Assembly (NCBI GenBank): GCA_005888425.1
Contig: VAZF01000105.1
Location: 1-14,861, forward strand
Direction of reading: 5' to 3'
DNA length: 14,861 bases
Source of the DNA: Alphaproteobacteria bacterium
GTDB lineage: Bacteria > Pseudomonadota > Alphaproteobacteria > ATCC43930 > CGMCC-115725
A program made the translations under genes and the position numbers. The notes below the pieces were generated by a model that made no database searches, was not told where the DNA came from, and was given only the letters and a program-made list of their open reading frames with translations. Shown piece by piece: positions 1-6,111 of the stretch (position 1 is the stretch's first letter; each line of letters starts with the position of its first letter).

Positions 1-127
1 GCTGTTGACGCGGTTTTAATTTTCAACCGGAGACACCAAGCCCCTGCCGGTTGTTTCGGATCGGGAGCGTTCGGGCGAGCGATAGTTTCATCGGACTCGT
101 GGGAAACCTTCGAGATTGGGGTACAGG

Positions 128-1336
128 ATGCCGGGCAGAAATGAAACCCGTGTCGCGGTGTTTCTCGGCGGGCGCTCGCCCGAGCACGATGTCAGCGTTA
201 TTACCGGCCTGCAGGCGCTAAAGGCGATCGATCAAGACCGATTTGTCGCGTTTCCAGTCTATGTGACGCCGCGTGGCGAATGGCTGGTCGGCGAATCGCT
301 GTCCGAGCGGCGGAGTTATCTACCCGACGCGCGCACCCGCGGTGAGCTCGCCGAAGTCACGCTTTCGCTGGGAGAACCCGGCCGCGGCGTCCTCGTGCCG
401 AAACGCAGCGGGTTGTTCAGCCGGCGCCCGCCATTGGAGTTCGATGCCGCGGTGCTCGCCTTTCACGGCCTCGGCGGCGAGGATGGACAATTCCAGGGTC
501 TATTCGAGACCGCGAACCTGCCCTACACCGGCATGCGCACGCTGGCCTCGGCCGTCTTTATGGACAAGGCGGCGACAAAGCGCCTGCTGCGCGGCCTCGA
601 CATCCCACTGTTGCCCTATGCGGTCGTATCGCGAACGGCCGGCGGGCTCCCGTCGGAAGACGCGCTGCGGCGGTTGCTTGACGGGATCGGGCTCCCCTGC
701 ATCGTGAAACCCGTGCATCTCGGCAGCAGCATCGGGGTCGGCAAGGCCGATACGGTGGAGGAAGTGCGCGCCTTGTTGCCGACGATTTTCCGCCTCGACA
801 ACCAAGCCCTGCTCGAACCGTTCGTCGCGAACCTTGTCGAATACAATCTCGCGGTGACACGGGTGGGCGGCGCGGTGCGCACTTCGGCGATCGAATGCCC
901 GAAGCGCGCCGAGGAGCTTCTCGATTTCCGCCAGAAATACCTGTCGGGCGGGAGCGACAAGGGCGGCGTCAAGGGCGAGACCGGGGACAGCCAGGGCATG
1001 CTGTCCCTGACCCGCGAGATCAATCCGGCATTGCCGGCGGAGCTCGAAGCCAATCTGCGGCGCTGGGCCGTGGCGGCATTCGAGGCAGTCGACGGCACCG
1101 GCGCGCCGCGCATCGATTTCTACTGCAACGCGGCCACCGGCGAGGTCTGGCTCAACGAGGTCAACCCGTGCCCGGGCTCGTTCGGTTATTTCCTTTGGGA
1201 GGCGGCCGATCCGCCGGTCCGCTTCACGGCCCTCTTATCACTGCTGATCGACGAGGCCCGGGCCCGGCACCGCGAGAGCCAATTGCCCGATGACCCCGTG
1301 CCGCCGGAAGCCCGCCTGTTGCGCCGCCCGTCCTAG
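128..1336 (+). CDS. D-alanine--D-alanine ligase-like ATP-grasp enzyme
   Basis: Seen: an ATP-grasp ligase of 402 residues with Ddl-type landmarks in order: SPEHDVSV near the N-terminus (E19), HGLGGEDG (113-120), an MDK before the central domain, IVKPVHLGSSIGVG (about 192-205), QKYLSGG (K270, Y271), the metal-binding pair R328/D330 in PRIDFY, and E344/N346 in LNEVNPCPGS. Family knowledge: Ddl enzymes join two D-alanines using ATP in the cytoplasm, to make the dipeptide used for peptidoglycan precursors. Oddities: it is longer than usual Ddl proteins (about 300-370), has a Gly/Lys-rich insertion after KYLS in the omega-loop position, and ends the active site with PCPGSFGYFLWE where Ddl has a TxPGMT-type sequence. 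It is not in a murein-division cluster, so it may be a paralogue with another substrate. Start: ATG 128 has GGGG six bases upstream; an in-frame TTG at 116 is possible but lacks a ribosome site. Confidence 0.85.
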   Translation: MPGRNETRVAVFLGGRSPEHDVSVITGLQALKAIDQDRFVAFPVYVTPRGEWLVGESLSERRSYLPDARTRGELAEVTLSLGEPGRGVLVPKRSGLFSRRPPLEFDAAVLAFHGLGGEDGQFQGLFETANLPYTGMRTLASAVFMDKAATKRLLRGLDIPLLPYAVVSRTAGGLPSEDALRRLLDGIGLPCIVKPVHLGSSIGVGKADTVEEVRALLPTIFRLDNQALLEPFVANLVEYNLAVTRVGGAVRTSAIECPKRAEELLDFRQKYLSGGSDKGGVKGETGDSQGMLSLTREINPALPAELEANLRRWAVAAFEAVDGTGAPRIDFYCNAATGEVWLNEVNPCPGSFGYFLWEAADPPVRFTALLSLLIDEARARHRESQLPDDPVPPEARLLRRPS

Positions 1337-1456
1337 CTCATCGCGTAAGGTCCGAGGCGGCGGTTTATCCCTGCGGTTGCAAATACCGCGGTGTCGGGAT
1401 CATCGGCACCGAAGCAGCCGTTGCGCTGACAGGAAGCGCGACAGGAGAAAGACACG

Positions 1457-1687
1457 ATGAACCGCCTCTTGACCCCAGCGGCTTTGATTGCCGCCGTAAC
1501 GATCGCCGCACCGGTCTTCGCGGCAACGCCGTTAGCGCCGCAACCCTTGGGCGGGCCCTATGTGTCCGAAACGGCGCCGTCGCCGCCATCGACGATCCTG
1601 CCGGGATATGCCTACCGTCCATACTCGGGCGGGTTTTATGGCGCCTATTACCCGTATGGGAGCTATCCGTACCGCTACGGCTATTGA
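1457..1687 (+). CDS. Small secreted Tyr/Gly/Pro-rich peptide, function unknown
   Basis: Seen: 76 residues beginning with a clear signal peptide (MNRLL, a hydrophobic Ala/Val/Ile core, then PVFA before ATP, giving an AxA-like cleavage site after about residue 22). The predicted mature part of about 54 residues holds 12 tyrosines plus many prolines and glycines and no cysteine; it ends in YPYRYGY. AGGAG at 1443-1447 lies nine bases before the ATG, a good ribosome site. The gene follows the Ddl-like gene after 120 bases on the same strand. I do not recognise a family. Low-complexity tyrosine/glycine-rich exported peptides are common in alphaproteobacteria and mostly uncharacterised; an envelope or surface role is only inference from the signal peptide. 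Confidence 0.7.
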   Translation: MNRLLTPAALIAAVTIAAPVFAATPLAPQPLGGPYVSETAPSPPSTILPGYAYRPYSGGFYGAYYPYGSYPYRYGY

Positions 1688-1744
1688 CGCTGGCCGATGG
1701 ACGCCGGATTGCGGTGGCTGCGGCGGTCGCTCCACCGTCGGGCG

Positions 1745-1776
1745 TCTGACCACAAAGAAATCTGACCACAAAGAAA
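1745..1776. repeat. Two exact tandem copies of a 16-base unit
   Basis: TCTGACCACAAAGAAA occurs at 1745-1760 and again at 1761-1776 with no mismatch. On the minus strand the unit begins with TTTCTTT, so the repeat lies directly after the terminator hairpin: the second plus-strand copy supplies most of its T-tract and the other copy a second T-rich stretch. It may be a slippage duplication; no function is evident. Confidence 0.9.
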
Positions 1777-1804
1777 ATTGGCCGAAGCACAAGGCTTCGG
1801 CCAA
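1770..1804 (-). terminator. Rho-independent terminator, minus strand
   Basis: A perfect 11-bp stem (1778-1788 with 1794-1804, GC-rich, five-base loop) is followed on the minus strand by TTTTCTTT (1777 down to 1770). On the plus strand the stem is followed by GTTTGAACAG, which is not a T-tract, so the direction is minus. It would end transcripts coming from the small-RNA candidate or reading through from trxB-lysR, whose stop codon is about 250 bases upstream. Confidence 0.8.
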
Positions 1805-1904
1805 GTTTGAACAGGGAGGCTTCACGTCTAGGAGACGTAAGGGTCCGTAGACCCTCTTTCCGGGCGCAAGTCCCGGAAACTGTTTCGGGGCCCCTCAACC
1901 CCGG
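1770..1904 (-). ncRNA. Candidate structured small RNA or 3' UTR-derived RNA
   Basis: Seen: read on the minus strand, the segment folds into successive perfect or near-perfect hairpins: 1907-1883 (4 GC pairs plus flanks, one bulge), 1879-1857 (8 bp), 1855-1840 (6 bp closed by the loop TACG, a UNCG-type tetraloop with a C-G closing pair only on this strand), 1838-1824 (5-6 bp with loop TCCTA), then a single-stranded GCCTCCCTG, then the terminator hairpin. A promoter-like pair lies just upstream. The exposed TCCT and CCTCCC resemble anti-Shine-Dalgarno sequences seen in several alphaproteobacterial trans-acting small RNAs. Inference: an RNA of about 130 bases, either from its own promoter or processed from the lysR 3' end. 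It did not match 6S, tmRNA, RNase P or SRP RNA signatures I know. Ends are approximate. Confidence 0.5.
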
Positions 1905-1909
1905 AAATC

Positions 1910-1938
1910 TGTAGCGATGTAGTATCGCGCCCGTCCAA
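1910..1938 (-). promoter_or_regulatory. Possible promoter for the small-RNA candidate
   Basis: On the minus strand TTGGAC (1938-1933) and GCTACA (1915-1910) are separated by exactly 17 bases, a sigma-70-like arrangement with a weak -10 box. Transcription would start near 1903-1904, just before the hairpin series. A small hairpin, GCGAT/ATCGC at 1914-1928, falls in the spacer and the -10 box, which either weakens the promoter call or is incidental. Confidence 0.35.
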
Positions 1939-2053
1939 TATCGGGGTGCAGTGTCCTGATCACCACCGGGAATTGGTTCTGGCTCGTCTGCAAAAAGCGC
2001 AATGCTATCCGGAGCCGGCGAATTTACCGCGGCAACTTGCCGCAGGGATGCTT

Positions 2054-2953
2054 TTAGCTGAGCCGGCTTTCGGCGACTTTGCGCAGAAGAAAGTCGCGAA
2101 AGACGCTGATCCGCTTTGAGGACCGCAATTCCTCGGGGTAGACGAAATAGGCCTCCTGCGGCGGCCCGGTCAGCTCGGGCAGGACCCGCACAAGGTTGTT
2201 GTAGTCGCTCGTGACAAAATCGGGGAGGGAGGCCAGTCCCAGCCCGCTCATAACCGCGCGCAGCATGCCATAGCTGTTGTTGACGCTGAGGATTGGCCGG
2301 CGCTCCTTGCCGGGCTTGGCGCCGGCGTCGAGCAGCCAGTTGACCCCCGGGACGGGCGGCCGGGAGTCGTCGCCGTAAACGATCAGCCGATGCTCGTCGA
2401 GATCGTCGGACGTCTTTGGGGTCCCGTGCTTCTTCAGATATTCGGTCGAGGCGTAGACGTGCTCCTGGACACTGACGAGGTGCCGCTGGATCAGGTCCGG
2501 CTGGCGCGGCGGGGTCATTCTGATCGCGACATCGGCCTCCCGCATCGACAGATCGAGCTCGGAATCGTCGACGACCACACTGACCTGGATCTCCGGGTAG
2601 AGGTCGAGAAATTCGTGCATGCGCGGGGTCAGCCAGATCGAGCCAAACGCCACCGTCGTCGTGATTTTGAGGGGGCCTTTCGGCCGGTCTTTCGATTCGG
2701 AGATCAGGCTCTCCGACATCGCGAGCTTCGCGAAGACCTCGCGGGCGGTGCGAAACAGGAGTTCCCCTTGCTCCGTCAGGATCAGACCGCGGGCGTGGCG
2801 GTGGAATAAGGGGACGCTGAGGCTCTCTTCGAGGGCGCTGATCTGCCGGCTGACCGCCGATTGGCTCAGATTGAGCGCCTCGCCCGCATGGGTGAAGCTC
2901 CCCGCCTCGGCGACGGCGTGAAAGACCCGCAACTTGTCCCAATCCATTGCCAT
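2054..2953 (-). CDS. LysR-family transcriptional regulator, LsrB/VtlR-like
   Basis: Seen: 299 residues with an N-terminal winged helix-turn-helix (about residues 4-62; SFTHAGEALNLSQSAVSRQ is the helix-turn-helix) and a C-terminal periplasmic-binding-like effector domain (about 92-295), the normal LysR length and order. The opening MDWDKLRVFH and the LFHRHARGLILTEQGELL segment resemble LsrB/VtlR regulators of rhizobia and Brucella as I remember them; these act in stress, envelope and host-interaction control. The gene starts 36 bases after trxB on the same strand, so the two are probably cotranscribed. Oddity: there is no cysteine anywhere in the protein, so any thiol-based sensing proposed for LsrB-type proteins could not work here. 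Start: ATG 2953; a second ATG at 2947 is equally possible as neither has a clear ribosome site. Confidence 0.9.
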   Translation of the reverse strand: MAMDWDKLRVFHAVAEAGSFTHAGEALNLSQSAVSRQISALEESLSVPLFHRHARGLILTEQGELLFRTAREVFAKLAMSESLISESKDRPKGPLKITTTVAFGSIWLTPRMHEFLDLYPEIQVSVVVDDSELDLSMREADVAIRMTPPRQPDLIQRHLVSVQEHVYASTEYLKKHGTPKTSDDLDEHRLIVYGDDSRPPVPGVNWLLDAGAKPGKERRPILSVNNSYGMLRAVMSGLGLASLPDFVTSDYNNLVRVLPELTGPPQEAYFVYPEELRSSKRISVFRDFLLRKVAESRLS

Positions 2954-2989
2954 CGTACTTGCTTTCGCGGCCTCTTCGACGCGGCGCGC

Positions 2990-3961
2990 CTATTCGGCCG
3001 CCCGCACCGTTGCGGCGTCCTCCTGTGCTGCGAGAAACTTCTCCGCCTCGAGCGCGGCCATGCAGCCCATCCCGGCGGCGGTCACGGCTTGCCGGAAAAT
3101 CTTGTCGCGGACATCGCCTGCGGCAAAAACCCCGGGTATCGCTGTCGTGGTCGAATCGGGCGTCGTCACCACATAGCCGTCGGAATCGAGCGGCAGCTGG
3201 CCGGCGACGAGCCCGGTGACCGGCGTATGGCCGATCGCAACAAAGACGCCGTCGCAGGCACGCTCGGTGACGGCGCCGGTGCGCAGGTTGCGCAGCGTTG
3301 CGCCGGTGACCTGCGGCGGCTCGGGGATCCCGAGGACCTCCTCGACGATCGTGTCCCACACCACCTCGATCTTCGGGTTCCGGAACAGCCGGTCCTGCAG
3401 GATCTTCTCGGCCCGCAAACCGTCGCGCCGGTGCACGAGCGTGACCCGCCGAGCGTGATTGGTGAGATAGATGGCCTCCTCGACCGCGGTATTGCCGCCG
3501 CCGATGACAAGAACCTCCTTCTCGCGGAAGAAGAACCCGTCACAGGTGGCGCAGGCCGAGACGCCAAAGCCGCGAAAAGCGTCTTCGCCCGGGATGCCAA
3601 GCCAGCGCGCCTGTGCCCCGGTCGCCAGGATAATCGTGTCACCGACATAGAGATCCCTCGAATCGCCGGTCGCGACAAAGGGCCGGCGGCCGAGGTCGAG
3701 CGAGGCGGCCATGTCCAGGATCATCCGGGTCCCGACATGCTCGGCCTGGGCATGCATCTGCTCCATCAGCCAGGGGCCCTGGATGACCTCGGCAAAGCCG
3801 GGGTAGTTCTCGACATCGGTCGTAATCGTCAGCTGCCCGCCCGGCTGCAGGCCGGTCACCAGAATCGGCTTCAGATTGGCGCGCGCGGCGTAGATCGCGG
3901 CCGTGTAGCCCGCCGGCCCCGCGCCGATGATCAGGACCTTGCTGTGATGACGCTCCGGCAT
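2990..3961 (-). CDS. trxB: Thioredoxin reductase (NADPH, FAD)
   Basis: Seen: 323 residues, the usual length for the low-molecular-weight bacterial enzyme. The FAD-binding motif GAGPAG is at 13-18, the redox-active CATC at 137-140 followed by DGFFFREKEV, the NADPH-binding GGGNTA at 154-159, the HRR that recognises the NADP 2'-phosphate at 177-179, and the C-terminal FAD motif AAGDVRDKIFRQ. Family knowledge: it passes electrons from NADPH through FAD and the CATC disulfide to thioredoxin in the cytoplasm, supporting ribonucleotide reduction and thiol defence. It is first in a probable trxB-lysR unit and divergent from the cyclase gene. A strong -10 box lies so close to the ATG that the transcript could be almost leaderless; no good Shine-Dalgarno sequence is present. 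The short C-terminal tail AAQEDAATVRAAE is not conserved. Confidence 0.97.
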   Translation of the reverse strand: MPERHHSKVLIIGAGPAGYTAAIYAARANLKPILVTGLQPGGQLTITTDVENYPGFAEVIQGPWLMEQMHAQAEHVGTRMILDMAASLDLGRRPFVATGDSRDLYVGDTIILATGAQARWLGIPGEDAFRGFGVSACATCDGFFFREKEVLVIGGGNTAVEEAIYLTNHARRVTLVHRRDGLRAEKILQDRLFRNPKIEVVWDTIVEEVLGIPEPPQVTGATLRNLRTGAVTERACDGVFVAIGHTPVTGLVAGQLPLDSDGYVVTTPDSTTTAIPGVFAAGDVRDKIFRQAVTAAGMGCMAALEAEKFLAAQEDAATVRAAE

Positions 3962-3972
3962 CCAAGAAATCC

Positions 3973-4000
3973 ATTATATTTGGACAGCACACTATACCAA
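3973..4000 (-). promoter_or_regulatory. trxB promoter with overlapping dyad
   Basis: On the minus strand a perfect TATAAT (3978-3973) has TTGGTA 16 bases upstream (4000-3995). The predicted start near 3966 would leave a leader of only about five bases before the trxB ATG at 3961. A second -10-like TATAGT (3996-3991) would give a leader of about 23 bases. The inverted repeat TTGG-N13-CCAA (3980-3983 and 3997-4000) overlaps the promoter elements; LysR regulators usually bind imperfect dyads of the T-N11-A kind, so the downstream lysR product is a candidate ligand. Site and binding are predictions. Confidence 0.5.
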
Positions 4001-4101
4001 TTTTTCTCGTCCGGGGACTGCAACCCTGGGCCTTCACCTGCTGCTCCGGGGCAGGTTCACGGCCTTGTGCCGTGCAACACAGCGGAATCTTAACTATCAG
4101 C

Positions 4102-4107
4102 TATAAT
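4102..4107 (+). promoter_or_regulatory. -10 box upstream of the cyclase gene
   Basis: A perfect TATAAT lies 41 bases before the GTG start of the cyclase gene. The -35 position (about 4079-4084, ACAGCG) is poor, so the promoter may need an activator. Transcription would begin near 4114. Two short hairpins lie upstream (4036-4056 and 4058-4074); neither has a T-tract. Confidence 0.45.
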
Positions 4108-4135
4108 AAGCGCACGGGCCGACACCGGTGCCGCG

Positions 4136-4141
4136 AGGAGG
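4136..4141 (+). promoter_or_regulatory. Shine-Dalgarno site that decides the cyclase start
   Basis: AGGAGG sits seven bases before the GTG at 4149. The earlier in-frame GTG at 4128 would place this site inside the coding sequence, and the region before 4128 has no purine-rich site, so translation most likely begins at 4149. Confidence 0.8.
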
Positions 4142-4148
4142 CCCCCGG

Positions 4149-6098
4149 GTGCCAGAAGTCCAAGTCGTCGAACGGAAGCTCGCCGCGATTTTCGCGGCGG
4201 ACGTCGTCGGCTACAGCCACTTGATACAGCTGGACGAGCTCGGCACGCTGCGGGCCTTGCGCGCCTCGCGCGCCATTATCGACCGGCTGATCGCCGGATA
4301 CCGCGGCCGCATCTTCACGACCGCCGGGGACAGCGTCCTCGCCGATTTCGCGAGCGCCGTCGATGCGGTCGAATGCGCCCTCGCGGTCCAGGCGGCGATC
4401 GCCGAGGAGAACGCACAGCGCCCCGAGGGGGAGCGGCTACGCTTCCGCATCGGCGTCCATCTCGGCGATGTCATCGTCGAGGGCGACAATCTGTTGGGCG
4501 ACGGCGTCAATATCGCCGCCCGGCTGCAGACGCTCGCCGAGCCGGGCGGCATCTACGTTTCGGCCGCGGTGCGCGACCAGATCGGCACCAAGCTGCCGAT
4601 TGCGTTCATCGATCGCGGCGGCCAGCGGCTGAAGAACATGGCGCGCCCGTTGCGCGCGTTTGAGATCGTCGGGCCGGGACGCGAGGCGTTGGCCGGGATG
4701 ATCGCCCGCGCGTCGCTGTCTCGGCGCGCGCTGTTCGGGACCGGCGCCGCGATTCTTGTGCTGGCCGTCGTCGTCGCGGCGTCCTGGTGGGAGTGGTCGG
4801 GCGCGCCGGGCATGGGCCCGATCGCCTCACAGCAGGTTGGCGCACCTGCGATACCGGCCGGCTCGCCGGCAGATCAGGTCGCGCGGAGCGTGCAGGCGCC
4901 CCGTCAGTCGCTCGTCGTCCTACCCTTCACCAATCTGAGCAACGATCCCGAGCAGGAATATTTTGCCGACGGAATTACCGAAGATCTGACGATCGATGTT
5001 TCGCGTATCGCGGGCGCCGTCGTCATCGCCCGTAACAGCGCCTTCGCTTACAAGGGCCAAGGCGTCGATCCGAAGAAGATCGGACGCGAATTGGGCGTGC
5101 GGTATGTCCTGCAGGGGAGCGTGCGACGCGCCGGCTCACAGATCCGCATCAACGCTGTCCTGATCGATGCCGAAACCGACACCCAGATCTGGGCCGAGCG
5201 CTTCGACCGCGACATCGGCGACCTCTTTGTCGTGCAGAACGAGATCACCGCCCGGATTGCCCGTGCCTTGCAATCGCAGCTGGCGATCGCGGAGTCGCGC
5301 CGCATCGTGGCGCATCCCGATGCGCTCGACTACATCCTGCGCGGCCGGGCGCAGCTGACGAAGCCGATCTCGCCCGAGAATTACAACGAGGCGATCGGCT
5401 ATTTCGAATCGGCGCTGGAGCTTGACCCGCAATCGGCGGAGGCGGCGGCCTGGCTGGCGAATTTGCTGGCAGTGCGCGCGCTGGACGAGCTGACGCCATT
5501 TCCCAATGACGATTTACATCGCGCGCGGCAGTTGGCGGCGCACGCCTTGGCCGCGGCGCCAAACAACGCGATGTCGCATTATGCGCGGGCGCAGGTGTTG
5601 CGCGCCGAATCGCGCTGCGCCGAGGCAATCCCCGAATACGAGGCGGCGATTGGGCTCGACCGCAGCCGCGCTCCCGCCTTCGCCCATATCGGCTGGTGCA
5701 AATTCCTCACCGGCTCGGTCGACGGCGTCATCCCCAATTTCGAGCAGGCGATCCGCCTCAGCCCGCACGAGCCGGGCATCGCGCCCTGGTATGGCCGGCT
5801 CGGTGTCGTTCACCTGCTGCAATCGCATCTCGACGACGCGATCGCCTCGCTGGAAAAAGCGCGCAGCGAGAACGCGCGCCTGCCGTTTGTGCATGCCTGG
5901 CTTGCCGCGGCTTACGCCCTCAAAGGCGACGATAACCGCGCCCACGCCGAGCTCGCAGAGGCGCAGCAGCTCAACGAGGCTTACAGCAGCGTGGCGAGCG
6001 TCAAGAAATCGAACTGGTTCGCAAAACCGGAGATCCGCGCTCTGGCGGAAGCCACCTACTTTGTCGGGCTGCGCAAGGCGGGAATGCCCGAGCAGTAA
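4149..6098 (+). CDS. Class III adenylate/guanylate cyclase with TolB-like and TPR regions
   Basis: Seen: 649 residues. Residues 8-175 are a class III cyclase catalytic domain with metal aspartates D18 (FAADVVGYS) and D61 (TAGDSVLADF) and the transition-state pair N121/R125 (GDGVNIAARL). One membrane segment follows at about 195-215 (ALFGTGAAILVLAVVVAAS). Residues 253-385 form a TolB-N/FlgO-like region starting SLVVLPFTNLSNDPEQEYF, and about 390-640 are helical TPR-like repeats with LDP, APNN and LSPHEP turns. Family knowledge: such proteins are predicted to make cAMP from ATP at the inner face of the membrane. Oddity: the lysine that usually precedes the GD metal site and contacts adenine is threonine here (RIFTTAGD), so the substrate or activity is uncertain. 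Start: GTG 4149 has AGGAGG (4136-4141) seven bases upstream; an in-frame GTG at 4128 lacks this. Confidence 0.92.
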   Translation: MPEVQVVERKLAAIFAADVVGYSHLIQLDELGTLRALRASRAIIDRLIAGYRGRIFTTAGDSVLADFASAVDAVECALAVQAAIAEENAQRPEGERLRFRIGVHLGDVIVEGDNLLGDGVNIAARLQTLAEPGGIYVSAAVRDQIGTKLPIAFIDRGGQRLKNMARPLRAFEIVGPGREALAGMIARASLSRRALFGTGAAILVLAVVVAASWWEWSGAPGMGPIASQQVGAPAIPAGSPADQVARSVQAPRQSLVVLPFTNLSNDPEQEYFADGITEDLTIDVSRIAGAVVIARNSAFAYKGQGVDPKKIGRELGVRYVLQGSVRRAGSQIRINAVLIDAETDTQIWAERFDRDIGDLFVVQNEITARIARALQSQLAIAESRRIVAHPDALDYILRGRAQLTKPISPENYNEAIGYFESALELDPQSAEAAAWLANLLAVRALDELTPFPNDDLHRARQLAAHALAAAPNNAMSHYARAQVLRAESRCAEAIPEYEAAIGLDRSRAPAFAHIGWCKFLTGSVDGVIPNFEQAIRLSPHEPGIAPWYGRLGVVHLLQSHLDDAIASLEKARSENARLPFVHAWLAAAYALKGDDNRAHAELAEAQQLNEAYSSVASVKKSNWFAKPEIRALAEATYFVGLRKAGMPEQ

Positions 6099-6111
6099 CC
6101 GGCGGCGCCGG
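6099..6111. terminator. Small GC hairpin between convergent genes, possible weak terminator
   Basis: The 13 bases between the cyclase stop codon and the stop codon of the unknown minus-strand gene are exactly a 5-bp stem with a three-base loop (CCGGC, GGC, GCCGG). It has no T-tract on either strand, so it could only be a weak, bidirectional pause or termination element. Confidence 0.25.

Larger units (their letters stand above)
1688..2053. other. Non-coding region of 366 bases with six consecutive hairpins
   Basis: No convincing gene lies between the small secreted peptide and the lysR stop codon. The region holds, from left to right, a 16-base tandem repeat (1745-1776), an 11-bp hairpin with a minus-strand T-tract (1770-1804), and hairpins at 1824-1838, 1840-1855, 1857-1879, 1883-1907 and 1914-1928. 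The part from about 1940 to 2053 shows no strong structure apart from a weak pairing of CCAAT at 1935-1939 with ATTGG at 1972-1976. The T-tract direction and a UACG tetraloop point to a minus-strand RNA. Separate entries describe the repeat, terminator, RNA and promoter. Confidence 0.75.

Noticed and set aside
24..57. Hairpin CAACCGG/CCGGTTG followed by TTTC as a terminator of an upstream gene
   Set aside because: Only 7 bp with a 16-base loop and a very short T-run; no upstream gene is visible to support it.
116..130. TTG 116 as the start of the Ddl-like gene
   Set aside because: No purine-rich ribosome site lies before it, while ATG 128 has GGGG at a suitable distance.
1824..1907. CRISPR array or REP-type repeats
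   Set aside because: The hairpins have different stems and irregular spacing; there are no repeated direct units with spacers.
1778..1930. 6S RNA, tmRNA, RNase P or SRP RNA
   Set aside because: The segment is a string of separate hairpins rather than one long hairpin, and lacks the tmRNA tRNA-like end, RNase P core motifs and the SRP GGAA-tetraloop region.
1365..3359. A 664-codon open frame on the minus strand across the small peptide, hairpins, lysR and part of trxB
   Set aside because: It overlaps lysR and trxB, which have clear family motifs in other frames; its translation is Arg/Gly/Ala-rich with no domain. It is a by-product of high GC.
4029..4075. A tRNA-like or riboswitch element between trxB and the cyclase gene
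   Set aside because: Two short stems and a GGTTC string are present, but there is no acceptor stem, cloverleaf or known aptamer pattern.
2861..4093. A 410-codon plus-strand frame opposite lysR and trxB
   Set aside because: Antisense shadow of trxB; composition-biased, no motif, and it runs through the divergent promoter region.
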